This document shows, piece after piece, positions 1 to 7,939 of a stretch of 15,776 nt of DNA. Positions within the stretch are counted from its first letter, which is position 1; every line of letters starts with the position of its first letter. A program made the translations under genes and the position numbers. The DNA lies in NCBI GenBank assembly GCA_937952235.1, contig CALFZM010000390.1, positions 1 through 15,776 of the forward strand. The letters are read 5' to 3'. The stretch is from an uncultured Opitutia bacterium. Its GTDB lineage: Bacteria; Verrucomicrobiota; Verrucomicrobiia; Opitutales; Opitutaceae. The notes beneath the pieces were generated by a model. That model was given only the letters and a program-made list of their open reading frames with translations, searched no databases and had not been told where the DNA came from.

Positions 1-1165
1 TCCAGTCGGGGTGGAAGCCCTTGCGCGGGTCGGCGTGCTCGTAGAGCGCCGTGCCGTCGAACCGGGCCAGCCCGTGCGCGTCGGTGGGGAAATGCGCCGG
101 CACCCAGTCCAGGATCACGCCGAGGCCGCGGCTGTGCAGGTAGTCGACGAACCAGGCGAAATCCTCCGGCGTGCCGTAGCGATGGGTCGGCGCGAAGAAG
201 CCGGTCACCTGGTAGCCCCAGGAGCCGTCGAACGGATGCTCGGCCAGCGGCATCACCTCGATGTGCGTGAAGCCCATCTCGACCGCGTAGTCGGCAAGCT
301 GCACCGCGAGCTCGCGGTACGTCAGCGGCCGGTTGGCGTCCTCCGGCTTCCGCCGCCAGGAGCCGCAATGCACCTCGTACACCGACATCGCGCGGTCCAG
401 GTGATGCGCCTCCGCCTTCCGGCGCTCGATCCACGCGTCGTCGGTCCAGCGCAGCCGGCGGGTGTCGAACACGATGGCCGCATTGTTCGGCGGACCTTCG
501 AAATAGGTGCCGTACGGATCGGTCTTCAGCCGCACCTGCCCGCGCTGGTCGCGCAGCTCGAACTTGTACAGTTCGCCCTCGCCCAGCCCGGGCACGAACA
601 GCTCCCAGACGCCCGAGGCGCCGAGCGAACGCATCGGATGCGTGCGCCCGTCCCAGCGGTTGAAATTCCCCACCACGGACACCCGGGCCGCCGAGGGCGC
701 CCACACCGCGAACGATACCCCGGTGACGCCGCCGAGATCGCGCACGTGCGCGCCGAGTTTCTCGTAGATGCGGTGCTCGTTGCCCTCGTTGAAGAGATAG
801 AGATCCTGCTCGCTCAGGGTCGGCAGGAAGCAATACGGATCGAAGAACTGGCGTATCTCGCCGTTCGGATACGTGGCCCGGAGCTGGTAGCGAAACGTCT
901 CCTTCCGCCGGGCGATCACGCCCTCGAACACCCCCTCCGGCGCGAGCCGCGTCATCGGGTGCGCCCGGGCAGGCTCGGCGTCGAGCTCCACCACCTCGCA
1001 TGCCGCCGCTCCCTGGAGGAACGCCCGCGCCACCACGCTGGGGGAGCGGCGATAGGTGACCGGGTGCATTCCGAGGACGGAGTGCGGCGAGGCGTGTCTC
1101 GCTTCGAGGAGTGCGGCCAGGTCGGTCTTGGAAAGGAGCACGGGAGGAGAGGATTGCGGCGCCAC
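1..1165 (-). CDS. glgB: 1,4-alpha-glucan branching enzyme GlgB, N-terminal part (cut by left window edge)
   Basis: GlgB makes alpha-1,6 branches in glycogen by transferring alpha-1,4 glucan segments in the cytoplasm. The minus strand reads 388 codons before running off the window. Visible in order: an N-terminal stretch with HSVLGMHP; a CBM48-like domain containing GVSFAVWAPSARVSVVGNFN and WDGRTHPMR; the linker DPYGTYFEGPPNNAAIVFD; and the start of the GH13 barrel with YEVHCGSWRR, THIEVMPLAEHPFDGSWGYQ, ILDWVPAHFPTD and LYEHADPRKGFHPDW. The catalytic Asp and Glu lie further on and are outside the window, so about half of a roughly 730-residue protein is seen. The GTG at 1165 is preferred because a GGAGG (1177-1181 on the complement) lies 11 nt upstream. 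An in-frame GTG at 1141 has no Shine-Dalgarno. The gene is divergent from the lptD homologue. Confidence 0.95.
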   Translation of the reverse strand, partial: MAPQSSPPVLLSKTDLAALLEARHASPHSVLGMHPVTYRRSPSVVARAFLQGAAACEVVELDAEPARAHPMTRLAPEGVFEGVIARRKETFRYQLRATYPNGEIRQFFDPYCFLPTLSEQDLYLFNEGNEHRIYEKLGAHVRDLGGVTGVSFAVWAPSAARVSVVGNFNRWDGRTHPMRSLGASGVWELFVPGLGEGELYKFELRDQRGQVRLKTDPYGTYFEGPPNNAAIVFDTRRLRWTDDAWIERRKAEAHHLDRAMSVYEVHCGSWRRKPEDANRPLTYRELAVQLADYAVEMGFTHIEVMPLAEHPFDGSWGYQVTGFFAPTHRYGTPEDFAWFVDYLHSRGLGVILDWVPAHFPTDAHGLARFDGTALYEHADPRKGFHPDW

Positions 1166-1257
1166 CGTGGGCGATGCCTCCGTCCGCGTCTAGCCTGGAT
1201 GCAACGCATTCGCACCGCACGCTTGCTTGCCCCACCCCGGCCGCCTTTGCTCCGCGC
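1166..1257. promoter_or_regulatory. Divergent intergenic region between glgB and lptD homologue
   Basis: These 92 bp separate two divergent start codons, so promoters for both genes should lie here or slightly inside the other gene. I see no convincing -35/-10 pair on either strand. The only clear signal is the GGAGG serving glgB at 1177-1181 (complement). The assignment rests on position alone. Confidence 0.3.
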
Positions 1258-3342
1258 GTGATCCGCCGCCTCGCCCTCGCATTCACCCTCGGTGCCGCCC
1301 CGTGGCTGTCCGGCGCCGTCGCGCCGAAGATCGAAGCCGACGACGTGCAGGCGGTGGAGAACGCCCGCGGCTTTCCCGAGGTCACGGCCAAAGGCAATGC
1401 CCGCGCCTCGGGCGACGGCCTGTTGCTGCTCGCGGACGAGCTGCGCTACAACGGCGAGACGACGACGCTCACCGCGCTGGGCCGCGTCACCTTCACCCGG
1501 GGCGAGGCGCGGCTGCTCGCCGACCGCCTCGAGTACACGCAGCGCGACGGCTCCTTCCGGGCGGAGAACATCCGGCTGGGCAGCTATCCGTATTTCGCCG
1601 AGGGGGCGTCGGCTTTCGGCACCGCCAGCGAGATCACGGTCCGGCAGGCGCGGGTCAGTTATGGCGAGCCGGGGCGGTGGCAGCCGACCCTGACCGCCGA
1701 GACGGTCGTGATCGCGCCGGGCCAGCGCGTGCGCACGGAGGATGCCTCCGCGGGCATCGGCCGCATCCAGTTCTTTCCGTTTCCCAAGTTCCAGCACGAT
1801 TTCGACCAGCCGCTCGCGGGCGCCGTTTCCCTGCAGGGCGGGTTTCGCCGGTCGCTCGGACTCTTCGCCGACGTCGGCCTGCTCGTGCCCGTCTCGCAGC
1901 ACGCGCGGCTCGGCGCCGACCTGGGGCTTTACAGCGAGCGCGGCGTGATGATCGGCCCCGCCGCGGCGTACTCGTCGCCCGACAACCCCGAGCGGCTGCG
2001 CGGGCGGCTGCACAGCGGCTACATCAACGATCACGGCGACAAGAAGACCGACCTGCTCGGCCGCCCCGTGCCCGAGGAGCGCGCCTACCTCGAATGGCAA
2101 CATCAGCAGTACATCGCGCCGGGCCTTTCGCTCAACGCCCAGGTCAACTGGTGGAAGGATTCCGAAGTCGTGCGCGACTTCCGGCCGCGGGCGTTCTTCC
2201 CCGTGCAGGAGCCCGACACGTTCATCGAATCGGTCTACACCGGCACGAATTTCTTTCTCTCGGCCTTCACCCGGCTGCAACCCAACCGCTTCCACCGGGT
2301 GCAGGAGCGGCTGCCCGAGGTGCGGTTCGACCTTCTCCCGGTCTCCCTGGGGCACGGCTTCGTGCACCGCTTCAGCGCGAGCGCCGCGGTGCTGCGCGAG
2401 GATCCCGTCGTGACCGGCCGGAAGCTGCGCAGCAACCGTTTCGACGCGTACTATGCCCTGATGCGCCCGATCGCGCACCGCGACTGGCTGACGTTCACGC
2501 CCGTCGCCGGCGCCCGGATCACGCACTACGCGAACACCGAGGGCGCGGCGGAAGCCGGCGATTACACCCGGAGCCTCGGCGAACTCGGCGCCGACCTCGT
2601 CGTGCGCACGAGCGGCACGTTCGATTACAAGAATCCCCAGTGGAAGATCGACGGGCTCCGCCATCTGTTCACGCCGCGCCTCAGCTACCGTTACCTGCCC
2701 CACGCCGACCGCGGCCGCGGCCGCATCCCGCAGATCGACCGCACGGCGTTCTCCACCTACCTCCCGCCGCTCGGCCTCGGCGACGTGCGCAATATCGACG
2801 ACCTGCATCCGACCCACACGCTGCGGGTGAGCCTCGACAACGTGCTCCAGACCCGCGACCCCGCGCAGGGCAGCCGCGACCTCGTCTTCCTGAGCCTCGC
2901 GAACGACTTCCGGTTCCGCCGCCGCCCGGGCGAACGCGACGTGTCGGAAACGCACGTCGAGCTCGCCCTCCTTCCCGCCCGCTGGCTCCAGGTCGACCTG
3001 TACCAGAGCTTCGCGCCCCAGACCTTCACGCTGCGGGAACTCAACGCCGGCGTCACGCTGCGCGACGGCACGCTCTGGTCCGTGCGCTTCGGCAACAACT
3101 TCCTCCGGCGCCAGCTCGAGGACTACCTGGTCGACGGGCGCGTGCGGCTCAACGAGCGGTTCGAGGCGGTGACCCGCCTGCACTACGATGCCCGCCGCAA
3201 CCGCTTCAACGAGCAGTCGTACGGGCTGGCGCAGAATCTCGGCAACACCTGGCTCGTCTCCTACACGGTGAGCCTCTACTCGGGCCGGCGGCGCGAGAGC
3301 AGCTTCGGCTTCAACGTGCGGGTCGACTCCCTCAGCTTCTGA
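1258..3342 (+). CDS. lptD: LPS-assembly protein LptD homologue (outer-membrane beta-barrel)
   Basis: LptD is the outer-membrane barrel that inserts lipopolysaccharide into the outer leaflet at the end of the Lpt bridge. From the GTG at 1258 the protein is 694 residues. It begins with a signal peptide (MIRRLALAFTLGAAPWLSGAVA). An OstA/LptA-like beta-jellyroll follows at about residues 25-120, with repeated patterns such as VTAKGNARASGDGLLLLADELR and VTFTRGEARLLADRLEYTQRDG. Then comes a long barrel domain rich in aromatic alternation, with RLPEVRFDLLPV and TPRLSYRYLP, ending in Phe (RVDSLSF) as outer-membrane proteins do. The open frame extends upstream to 1111, into glgB, but the signal peptide supports 1258. 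I find no cysteine in the mature protein, unlike E. coli LptD, which needs disulfides to mature. The length is a little short of the E. coli protein. The nearest downstream gene is 40 bp away on the same strand. Confidence 0.88.
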   Translation: MIRRLALAFTLGAAPWLSGAVAPKIEADDVQAVENARGFPEVTAKGNARASGDGLLLLADELRYNGETTTLTALGRVTFTRGEARLLADRLEYTQRDGSFRAENIRLGSYPYFAEGASAFGTASEITVRQARVSYGEPGRWQPTLTAETVVIAPGQRVRTEDASAGIGRIQFFPFPKFQHDFDQPLAGAVSLQGGFRRSLGLFADVGLLVPVSQHARLGADLGLYSERGVMIGPAAAYSSPDNPERLRGRLHSGYINDHGDKKTDLLGRPVPEERAYLEWQHQQYIAPGLSLNAQVNWWKDSEVVRDFRPRAFFPVQEPDTFIESVYTGTNFFLSAFTRLQPNRFHRVQERLPEVRFDLLPVSLGHGFVHRFSASAAVLREDPVVTGRKLRSNRFDAYYALMRPIAHRDWLTFTPVAGARITHYANTEGAAEAGDYTRSLGELGADLVVRTSGTFDYKNPQWKIDGLRHLFTPRLSYRYLPHADRGRGRIPQIDRTAFSTYLPPLGLGDVRNIDDLHPTHTLRVSLDNVLQTRDPAQGSRDLVFLSLANDFRFRRRPGERDVSETHVELALLPARWLQVDLYQSFAPQTFTLRELNAGVTLRDGTLWSVRFGNNFLRRQLEDYLVDGRVRLNERFEAVTRLHYDARRNRFNEQSYGLAQNLGNTWLVSYTVSLYSGRRRESSFGFNVRVDSLSF

Positions 3343-3382
3343 TCTTGCGTCCGGCGCCCCGGGCCCCGACCCGCCCCGATCC

Positions 3383-4588
3383 GTGAACGTCGCCGCCAAC
3401 CAGCAACGCACCTTTCTCCGGCTGCTGGAGGGGCTGCAGCCGCACTGGCGCCGCGATCGCGCCCTGCCGGCGCGTATTCAGCGCAGCCTTACCGGCGAGC
3501 GCTCGTTCGGCTCCCGCGACCGCCGCCTTTACCGCGAGCTCATCTACACCACGCTGCGTCACCTGCCCTGGGTCGAGCCCTGGCTCGGCTCGGATCCCGC
3601 CGAGGCGGTGCGCCGCGTGGCCTGGCTCGCCGCCGACATCCCCGCCACCGCGGGCTTCCGGGCCGCGTACGCCACGGGCCCCGCGCCGGGCGGCGATCCG
3701 GCGGAGCTGCTGCCGGGCTGGTTCCGGCCGCATTGTCCCGAGGCCTTCACGCCCGCGGAGGCCGCCGCCCTCGCCCGGCGCGCGCCGCTGTGGCTGCGCC
3801 TGCAGACGGACGCCCGCGGCCGCACCTCGGTGGAGACGGAGTTCGCCACGCTCGGCTGGAAGTGGAGCGCTTCGCCCGACCTGCCCGACGCGCTCCGGCT
3901 GGAGGGGGAGGTCGACGTCACGAAGACAGCCGCGTGGCAACGCGGTCGCTGCGAAGTCCAGGACGTGGGCTCCCAACGGGTGCTCGCCTCCGTTGGGGTC
4001 GAACCGGGCGGACACTGGCTCGACGCCTGCGCCGGTGCCGGCGGCAAGACGCTCCAGCTCGCGCGGCTGCTCGGCCCCGCCGGGACGGTCGACGCCACCG
4101 ACCTCCGGCCGGAGGCGCTCGCCGAATTGCGCACCCGCCTGGAGCGCGCCCGCGCGCAGCGGGTCCCTCCCGGAGAGCGGCCCGCGGCGGTGAACATTCG
4201 CCCCTTCCTCCCCCCGGGCGAGGCGCAGTACGACGGAGTGCTGGTCGACGCGCCGTGCAGCGGCTCGGGCACCTGGCGCCGCTCGCCGCACCTGAAGTGG
4301 ACGACGACGGAAGGCGACGTCGCCCGCGCGGCGGCGGTGCAGGGCGCGCTGCTCCGCGACCACGCCCCGCGCGTGCGGCCCGGCGGGCGGCTCGTGTATG
4401 CCACGTGCTCGCTCAGCTCCCAGGAGAACGAGACGGTGATCACCGCCTTTCTCGCCGCGCACCCGCAGTTCACGGCCGTTCCCTTCGCCCGCGAGTGCGG
4501 CGGGCTGGCGCGTGGCCTCGGCCTGCTTTTCCTGCCGTCCAGGCACGATTCGGACGGCTTCTTCGTCGCCTCGCTGCGCCGGCGATAA
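3383..4588 (+). CDS. RsmB/NOP-family RNA (cytosine-C5) methyltransferase
   Basis: This enzyme transfers a methyl group from SAM to C5 of cytosine, most likely in 16S rRNA. The 401-residue protein starts at GTG 3383. Residues 1-70 form a short helical region resembling the NusB-like RNA-binding part of RsmB (SFGSRDRRLYRELIYTTLRH). The Rossmann-fold catalytic domain starts near residue 190: VQDVGSQRV, SAM motif I LDACAGAGGKT (213-223), and motif II VDATDLRPEAL. Motif IV is VDAPCSGSGTWRR with release Cys292. Motif VI is YATCSLSSQENE with nucleophile Cys342. Both cysteines required for the two-cysteine m5C mechanism are present. The length is slightly below E. coli RsmB (about 430 residues), so the exact target cannot be named. 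It sits 40 bp after lptD and 12 bp before scpA, on the same strand. Confidence 0.9.
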   Translation: MNVAANQQRTFLRLLEGLQPHWRRDRALPARIQRSLTGERSFGSRDRRLYRELIYTTLRHLPWVEPWLGSDPAEAVRRVAWLAADIPATAGFRAAYATGPAPGGDPAELLPGWFRPHCPEAFTPAEAAALARRAPLWLRLQTDARGRTSVETEFATLGWKWSASPDLPDALRLEGEVDVTKTAAWQRGRCEVQDVGSQRVLASVGVEPGGHWLDACAGAGGKTLQLARLLGPAGTVDATDLRPEALAELRTRLERARAQRVPPGERPAAVNIRPFLPPGEAQYDGVLVDAPCSGSGTWRRSPHLKWTTTEGDVARAAAVQGALLRDHAPRVRPGGRLVYATCSLSSQENETVITAFLAAHPQFTAVPFARECGGLARGLGLLFLPSRHDSDGFFVASLRRR

Positions 4589-4600
4589 ATTCCTTGCGGC

Positions 4601-5443
4601 GTGTCCGGCGCGACCAACCATCGCCCGACCGTGGTTCCAGACGCCGACTATCGCATCAAGCTCCAGGTCTTCGAAGGACCGCTGGACCTGCTGCTCTTCC
4701 TCATCCGGAAGAACGAGCTCGATATCTACGACATCCCCATCGAGTCGGTCACGCGCCAGTACATCGACGCGCTGAAGACGATGCAGCAGCTCGATCTCGA
4801 CGTCGCCGGGGAGTTCTTCGTGATGGCGGCGACGTTGATGGAAATCAAAAGCCGCCTGCTGCTGCCGAAGGGACAGCACGCCGTCGATCCCAACGCCGAG
4901 GACGAGGAGGTCGATCCGCGGTGGGAACTCGTGCATCAGCTTCTCCAGTACAAGAAGTTCAAGGAGGCGGCCGCCACCCTCGCCGGGCTGGTGGAGCACC
5001 GGCAGAACCTCATGGCGCGGCACGTGTCCACGCTCGCCACCGATGATCCCGCCGGCCGCCCGCTGAAGAACGTGGATCGCATCGAGCTCTGGAACGTCTT
5101 CAACATCGTGCTGCGGCGGCTGGCCGAGAAGCTGGTCGTGGGCGAGATCCACGACGAAGTCGTCACTGTCGCCGACCAGATGGAATGGCTGCTCGCGCGC
5201 ACGCAGGCGGAGCCGAGTTTCGTCTTCTCCGCCCTGTTCCCGGAGGGGGTGACGCTGCGGCGCCTCGTGGCGACCTTCCTCGCGATGCTGGAGCTCACGC
5301 GACTCAAGAAACTGCGCATCCGGCAGAGCGAGGCGTTCGCCGATATCGTCGCGGAAGCCGTGGTGGAAACGCCTGCCGTGCCACCGGCGCCGGCGGAAAA
5401 CCCGCTTGAAACTGCGGCGAACCCACCCACGGTGTCGGCGTGA
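4601..5443 (+). CDS. scpA: Segregation and condensation protein A (ScpA kleisin)
   Basis: ScpA is the kleisin that bridges the SMC dimer heads in the bacterial condensin complex, acting with ScpB in chromosome compaction and segregation. The 280-residue product carries the family's N-terminal hallmark at about residues 19-60: LQVFEGPLDLLLFLIRKNEL, DIYDIPI and YIDAL. This is followed by LDVAGEFFVMAATLMEIKSR and LLLPK. After an acidic linker (NAEDEEVDP), the C-terminal winged-helix part contains FVFSALFPEGVTLRRLVATF and ALFADIV-like residues (EAFADIVAEAV), the SMC-head-binding region. The start used is GTG 4601. A GTG at 4631 (VVPDADYRIK) is also possible and would remove ten residues. No scpB is seen in the window. 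The stop overlaps the next start by 4 bp. Confidence 0.95.
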   Translation: MSGATNHRPTVVPDADYRIKLQVFEGPLDLLLFLIRKNELDIYDIPIESVTRQYIDALKTMQQLDLDVAGEFFVMAATLMEIKSRLLLPKGQHAVDPNAEDEEVDPRWELVHQLLQYKKFKEAAATLAGLVEHRQNLMARHVSTLATDDPAGRPLKNVDRIELWNVFNIVLRRLAEKLVVGEIHDEVVTVADQMEWLLARTQAEPSFVFSALFPEGVTLRRLVATFLAMLELTRLKKLRIRQSEAFADIVAEAVVETPAVPPAPAENPLETAANPPTVSA

Positions 5444-5709
5444 GCAAAGATTCCGGCAAACCCGCGCGCAAGAAACGCCTGCCGAAAGTCGGAGGCATCC
5501 TCGGCGTCGGCCTCGACAACGAGGACGGCCACAAGCGCATCACGCAGGGGGAGAAGTTCATCCTCGTCGGCGGCTCGCAGGAGACGCACGAGCGCATGAC
5601 CGAGACCATGCTCAAGACCTTCGAGGAGCTGAAGCGCCGGGACAAACACCTCGAGTCGGTCGATCCGCGGGAACTCGGCGAGATCATCTCCAAGTCGCAG
5701 CCGCGCTGA
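5440..5709 (+). CDS. Small conserved-looking protein of unknown function, coupled to scpA
   Basis: I do not recognise this 89-residue protein. Its GTG start overlaps the scpA stop (GTGA, 5440-5443), which implies translational coupling and supports it being real. It begins with a basic patch (KPARKKRLPK). A Gly-rich segment VGGILGVGLDNEDGHKRITQ follows, then FILVGGSQETHERM, and a charged, probably alpha-helical C-terminal half (TMLKTFEELKRRDKHLESVD, then PRELGEIISKS). No signal peptide or membrane segment is visible. The close coupling to a condensin subunit suggests co-expression, but no function follows from that. The codon usage has the same strong G/C third-position bias as its neighbours. 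Confidence 0.8.
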   Translation: MSKDSGKPARKKRLPKVGGILGVGLDNEDGHKRITQGEKFILVGGSQETHERMTETMLKTFEELKRRDKHLESVDPRELGEIISKSQPR

Positions 5710-5741
5710 CCCATCCCGCCGCCGCCCGGCCATTCGCGAAG

Positions 5742-5873
5742 ATGTCCACCCCCGGCGACACGCGCGACCGCGCCGACCTCCCGGCCCCTGTGCCGTCCTG
5801 GATCGTGGGCCTCTGTGGCGTGGCGGCAGTTGCGTCCGCGCTCTTTTCCCTTCTCCTGTTCCTCAACCGTTGA
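5742..5873 (+). CDS. 43-residue single-helix membrane protein, unknown function
   Basis: This short reading frame starts at ATG 5742 and stops at TGA 5871-5873, six bases before the thioredoxin ATG. It encodes a charged, proline-bearing N-terminus (MSTPGDTRDRADLPAPVPSW). One continuous hydrophobic segment follows (IVGLCGVAAVASALFSLLLF), ending in LNR, the pattern of a one-span membrane protein. Such hydrophobic composition is unlikely by chance, and the frame ends just where the next gene begins. No clear Shine-Dalgarno precedes it. It could be missed by gene callers because of its size. The function is unknown; linkage to thioredoxin may be only positional. Confidence 0.6.
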   Translation: MSTPGDTRDRADLPAPVPSWIVGLCGVAAVASALFSLLLFLNR

Positions 5874-5878
5874 TTCCC

Positions 5879-6208
5879 ATGTCCGACAAGATCGCCAACC
5901 TGACCACCGACTCGTTCAAGTCCGCCATCGCGGCCTCCCCCACGCCCGTCCTCGTCGACTTCTGGGCGCCGTGGTGCGGACCGTGCAAGGCGATTGCGCC
6001 GACGCTGGAGGAGCTGGCTCACGAGCTCGATGGGAAGCTCAAGATCGCGAAGGTGAACATCGACGACAATGACGCGGTCGCCGCCGAGTTCGGCGTGCGC
6101 GCGATTCCGACGATGATCCTTTTCAAGGGCGGCAAGGTCGCCGAGACCCTCGTCGGCATGATGCCGAAGGCCGCGCTGAAGGCCAAGCTCACCGGCCACC
6201 TGGCCTGA
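5879..6208 (+). CDS. trxA: Thioredoxin
   Basis: This is a cytoplasmic thiol-disulfide reductase of 109 residues, the normal thioredoxin length. The active site is FWAPWCGPCK, with redox cysteines at 33 and 36. The other family marks are present: VLVDFWAPW in the central strand, KVNIDDNDAVAAEFGVRAIP with the cis-proline preceding TMILFKGG, and a C-terminal amphipathic helix. There is no signal peptide. The ATG at 5879 is chosen because it gives the canonical start MSDKIANLT. A TTG at 5870 would add three residues. It is the last gene of the rightward run and converges on menA with only 13 bp between stops. Confidence 0.97.
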   Translation: MSDKIANLTTDSFKSAIAASPTPVLVDFWAPWCGPCKAIAPTLEELAHELDGKLKIAKVNIDDNDAVAAEFGVRAIPTMILFKGGKVAETLVGMMPKAALKAKLTGHLA

Positions 6209-6221
6209 GCCCGCCTGCCGC

Positions 6222-7103
6222 TCAGAGGGCGAAGCCGAGCCCGAGCAGGCCGGCGTACAACGCCAGCAATTTTCCCGTGTCGCCCAGCAGAGCGATGAGC
6301 TCGCCGGGCGATGCGCTTTTCCGCAGCCGTCGCGCGTGCCGCCAACCCAGCGGAGCCAGCAGGAGCGGCAGCAGCACCCACACGGGATGCCCGCGCAGGA
6401 GAAATCCCCCCGGCACGGCAAACGCCACCACCAGCGAGAGCCCGAACTGCCACCGCGCGGCGCCCCGTCCGAGCCGGACGACCAGGGTGCGCTTGCCCGC
6501 GGCGGCATCGGTCTCCACATCGCGATAATTGTTCACGACGAGGATGTTCGTGGCCAGAAGCCCGATCGGCACGCCGGCCAGCATCGCCTCGGTGGCGACC
6601 CGGCCCGCCTGCACGAAGTAGGTGCCGCCGACCGCCACGAGGCCGAAGAACAGGAAGACAAACACGTCGCCCAACCCGTGGTACGCTAGCGGATACGGTC
6701 CGCCGGTGTAGGCCACGCCGCACAGGATGCTCGCGATGCCGATGGCGATGAGCCACGGTCCGCCGTACGCGACGAGTCCCAGGCCGACGGCAAACGCCGC
6801 GACGAAGACCCCCACCATGGCGCGAAACATCGCGGGTGGTCGGATCAGGCCCGCCGCGACGGCGCGCCGCGGCCCCACCCGCGCCGCCGTGTCGGCCCCC
6901 CGGAGGAAATCATAGTAATCGTTCGCGAAATTCGTGCCGACCTGCACGAGCAGCGAAAAGCCGAGGCAAAGCGCGGCCGCGGCGGGCACGAACGTGCCGT
7001 CGTGCCACGCCAGCGCGGACCCGACCAGCACGGGCGCCACCGCCGCGGGCAGCGTCCGCGGGCGCAGGGCCCCGAACCAGATGCGGGCGCGCGACTCGCT
7101 CAT
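6222..7103 (-). CDS. menA: 1,4-dihydroxy-2-naphthoate polyprenyltransferase (MenA, UbiA superfamily)
   Basis: MenA attaches the polyprenyl tail to 1,4-dihydroxy-2-naphthoate in the cytoplasmic membrane, giving demethylmenaquinone. The 293-residue protein has about eight or nine hydrophobic spans. Both Asp-rich motifs of the UbiA superfamily are visible: NDYYDFLRGAD at residues 61-71, and NNYRDVETDAAAGKRTL starting near residue 191. The N-terminal IWFGALRPRTLPAAVAPVLVG is typical of MenA rather than UbiA. The start is the ATG at 7103, which overlaps the stop of the upstream TPR-like gene (7100-7102) by 4 bp. An open frame continues upstream to 7400 but is a shadow of that gene. No other men genes are in the window. 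Confidence 0.92.
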   Translation of the reverse strand: MSESRARIWFGALRPRTLPAAVAPVLVGSALAWHDGTFVPAAAALCLGFSLLVQVGTNFANDYYDFLRGADTAARVGPRRAVAAGLIRPPAMFRAMVGVFVAAFAVGLGLVAYGGPWLIAIGIASILCGVAYTGGPYPLAYHGLGDVFVFLFFGLVAVGGTYFVQAGRVATEAMLAGVPIGLLATNILVVNNYRDVETDAAAGKRTLVVRLGRGAARWQFGLSLVVAFAVPGGFLLRGHPVWVLLPLLLAPLGWRHARRLRKSASPGELIALLGDTGKLLALYAGLLGLGFAL

Positions 7104-7882
7104 GGGGCCTCCGCGCGATAAGCGCGTTCCGGCGGGATGCCCAGTTCCCGCTCGAGTTCGCGTATCCGGGCCAGCACCACCTCCCGGCCCGCGCCGGGAT
7201 CGTCCGCCGGCAGCGACGGCGCCAGCCGGACCAGGAAACGCCACGCTTCCTCCCCCCGGCCCGTGCGGCGCAGCATCTCGGCATGCAGCCGTGCCGCGTA
7301 GAAGGGCGCGCGGGGCAGCTCCCACGCGCGCCGGTAGCTCTCCGCCGCTCCGGCGAGGTCCCCCAGACGCATCACCTGGATCGCCGCGCGCTCGACCCAC
7401 AGGTCCGGATTCGCGGGGTGAAACGCCATCGCGGCGTCAAGGTGGCGCAGCGCCACCTCCGCCTGCTCGCGATTCAACCGCCGTTCCAAGGCGACTCCGG
7501 CCGTTTCGCCGCCTGCGGCCTCGTACCGCCAGGTCGACAGGTCATGCGCGATGATCCGGGCGCCATTGATCCAGAAATACACGGGGCGGGGGTCGATCGC
7601 CGTCGCAAGCTGCACGAACGTCTGCGTGGCCGCGAGGTCGCGCCGCTCCCACGCGACGAACATGCGGAGCCAGGTCGCATCCGCCACCAGCGTGCGAAAT
7701 CCGCCCAGCAGCGCGAGCGTCGCCCCCTGCCCCGCGGCGGCCAGCGAGGGTTCCAGCCGCAGCGCCGGCTGCCGCGCGCGGGTTTCGGCCCAGACCGGCG
7801 CGATCCAGGCCTGCAATGCGGTCCCCGCCGCCGCCAGGCCGGCGAGGATCACGGCGAAGGTCCATCCGCGCGCCGGGTTCAT
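7100..7882 (-). CDS. Membrane-anchored helical-repeat (TPR-like) protein, unknown role
   Basis: This is a 260-residue protein with an N-terminal signal anchor (about residues 7-30, TFAVILAGLAAAGTALQAW) followed by helical-repeat sequence. Recognisable tandem TPR-like units include DLAATQTFVQLATAIDPRPVYFW, AEVALRHLDAAMAFHPANPD, LAGAAESYRRAWELPRAPFY and RTGRGEEAWRFLVRLAP, between about residues 80 and 230. A good Shine-Dalgarno (GGGAGG, 7891-7896 on the complement) lies 8 nt upstream of the ATG at 7882. The gene follows the ABC permease by 57 bp and overlaps menA by 4 bp. A role as a periplasmic or outer-face partner of the ABC system is possible, but that is only inferred from linkage. Confidence 0.8.
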   Translation of the reverse strand: MNPARGWTFAVILAGLAAAGTALQAWIAPVWAETRARQPALRLEPSLAAAGQGATLALLGGFRTLVADATWLRMFVAWERRDLAATQTFVQLATAIDPRPVYFWINGARIIAHDLSTWRYEAAGGETAGVALERRLNREQAEVALRHLDAAMAFHPANPDLWVERAAIQVMRLGDLAGAAESYRRAWELPRAPFYAARLHAEMLRRTGRGEEAWRFLVRLAPSLPADDPGAGREVVLARIRELERELGIPPERAYRAEAP

Positions 7883-7939
7883 GGGCGGAGCCTCCCTCGC
7901 GGCGCGGCCTGGCCCGCGGCGGCTTGCGTCGTCATGCGG

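Noticed and set aside
952..3411. Very long minus-strand open frame opposite glgB and the lptD homologue
   Set aside because: It is a shadow frame caused by high GC codon bias; the plus-strand LptD frame and the minus-strand GlgB frame carry all the family signatures.
3332..5152. Long minus-strand open frame opposite the methyltransferase and scpA
   Set aside because: The peptide is low-complexity Arg/Ala/Gly-rich with no motif, and the opposite strand encodes two recognised proteins.
6205..6225. Inverted repeat CTGAGC/GCTCAG between trxA and menA as a bidirectional terminator
   Set aside because: The stem is six bases with a nine-base loop and no T-run, and it largely arises because both convergent stop codons (TGA and TCA) fall in the arms.
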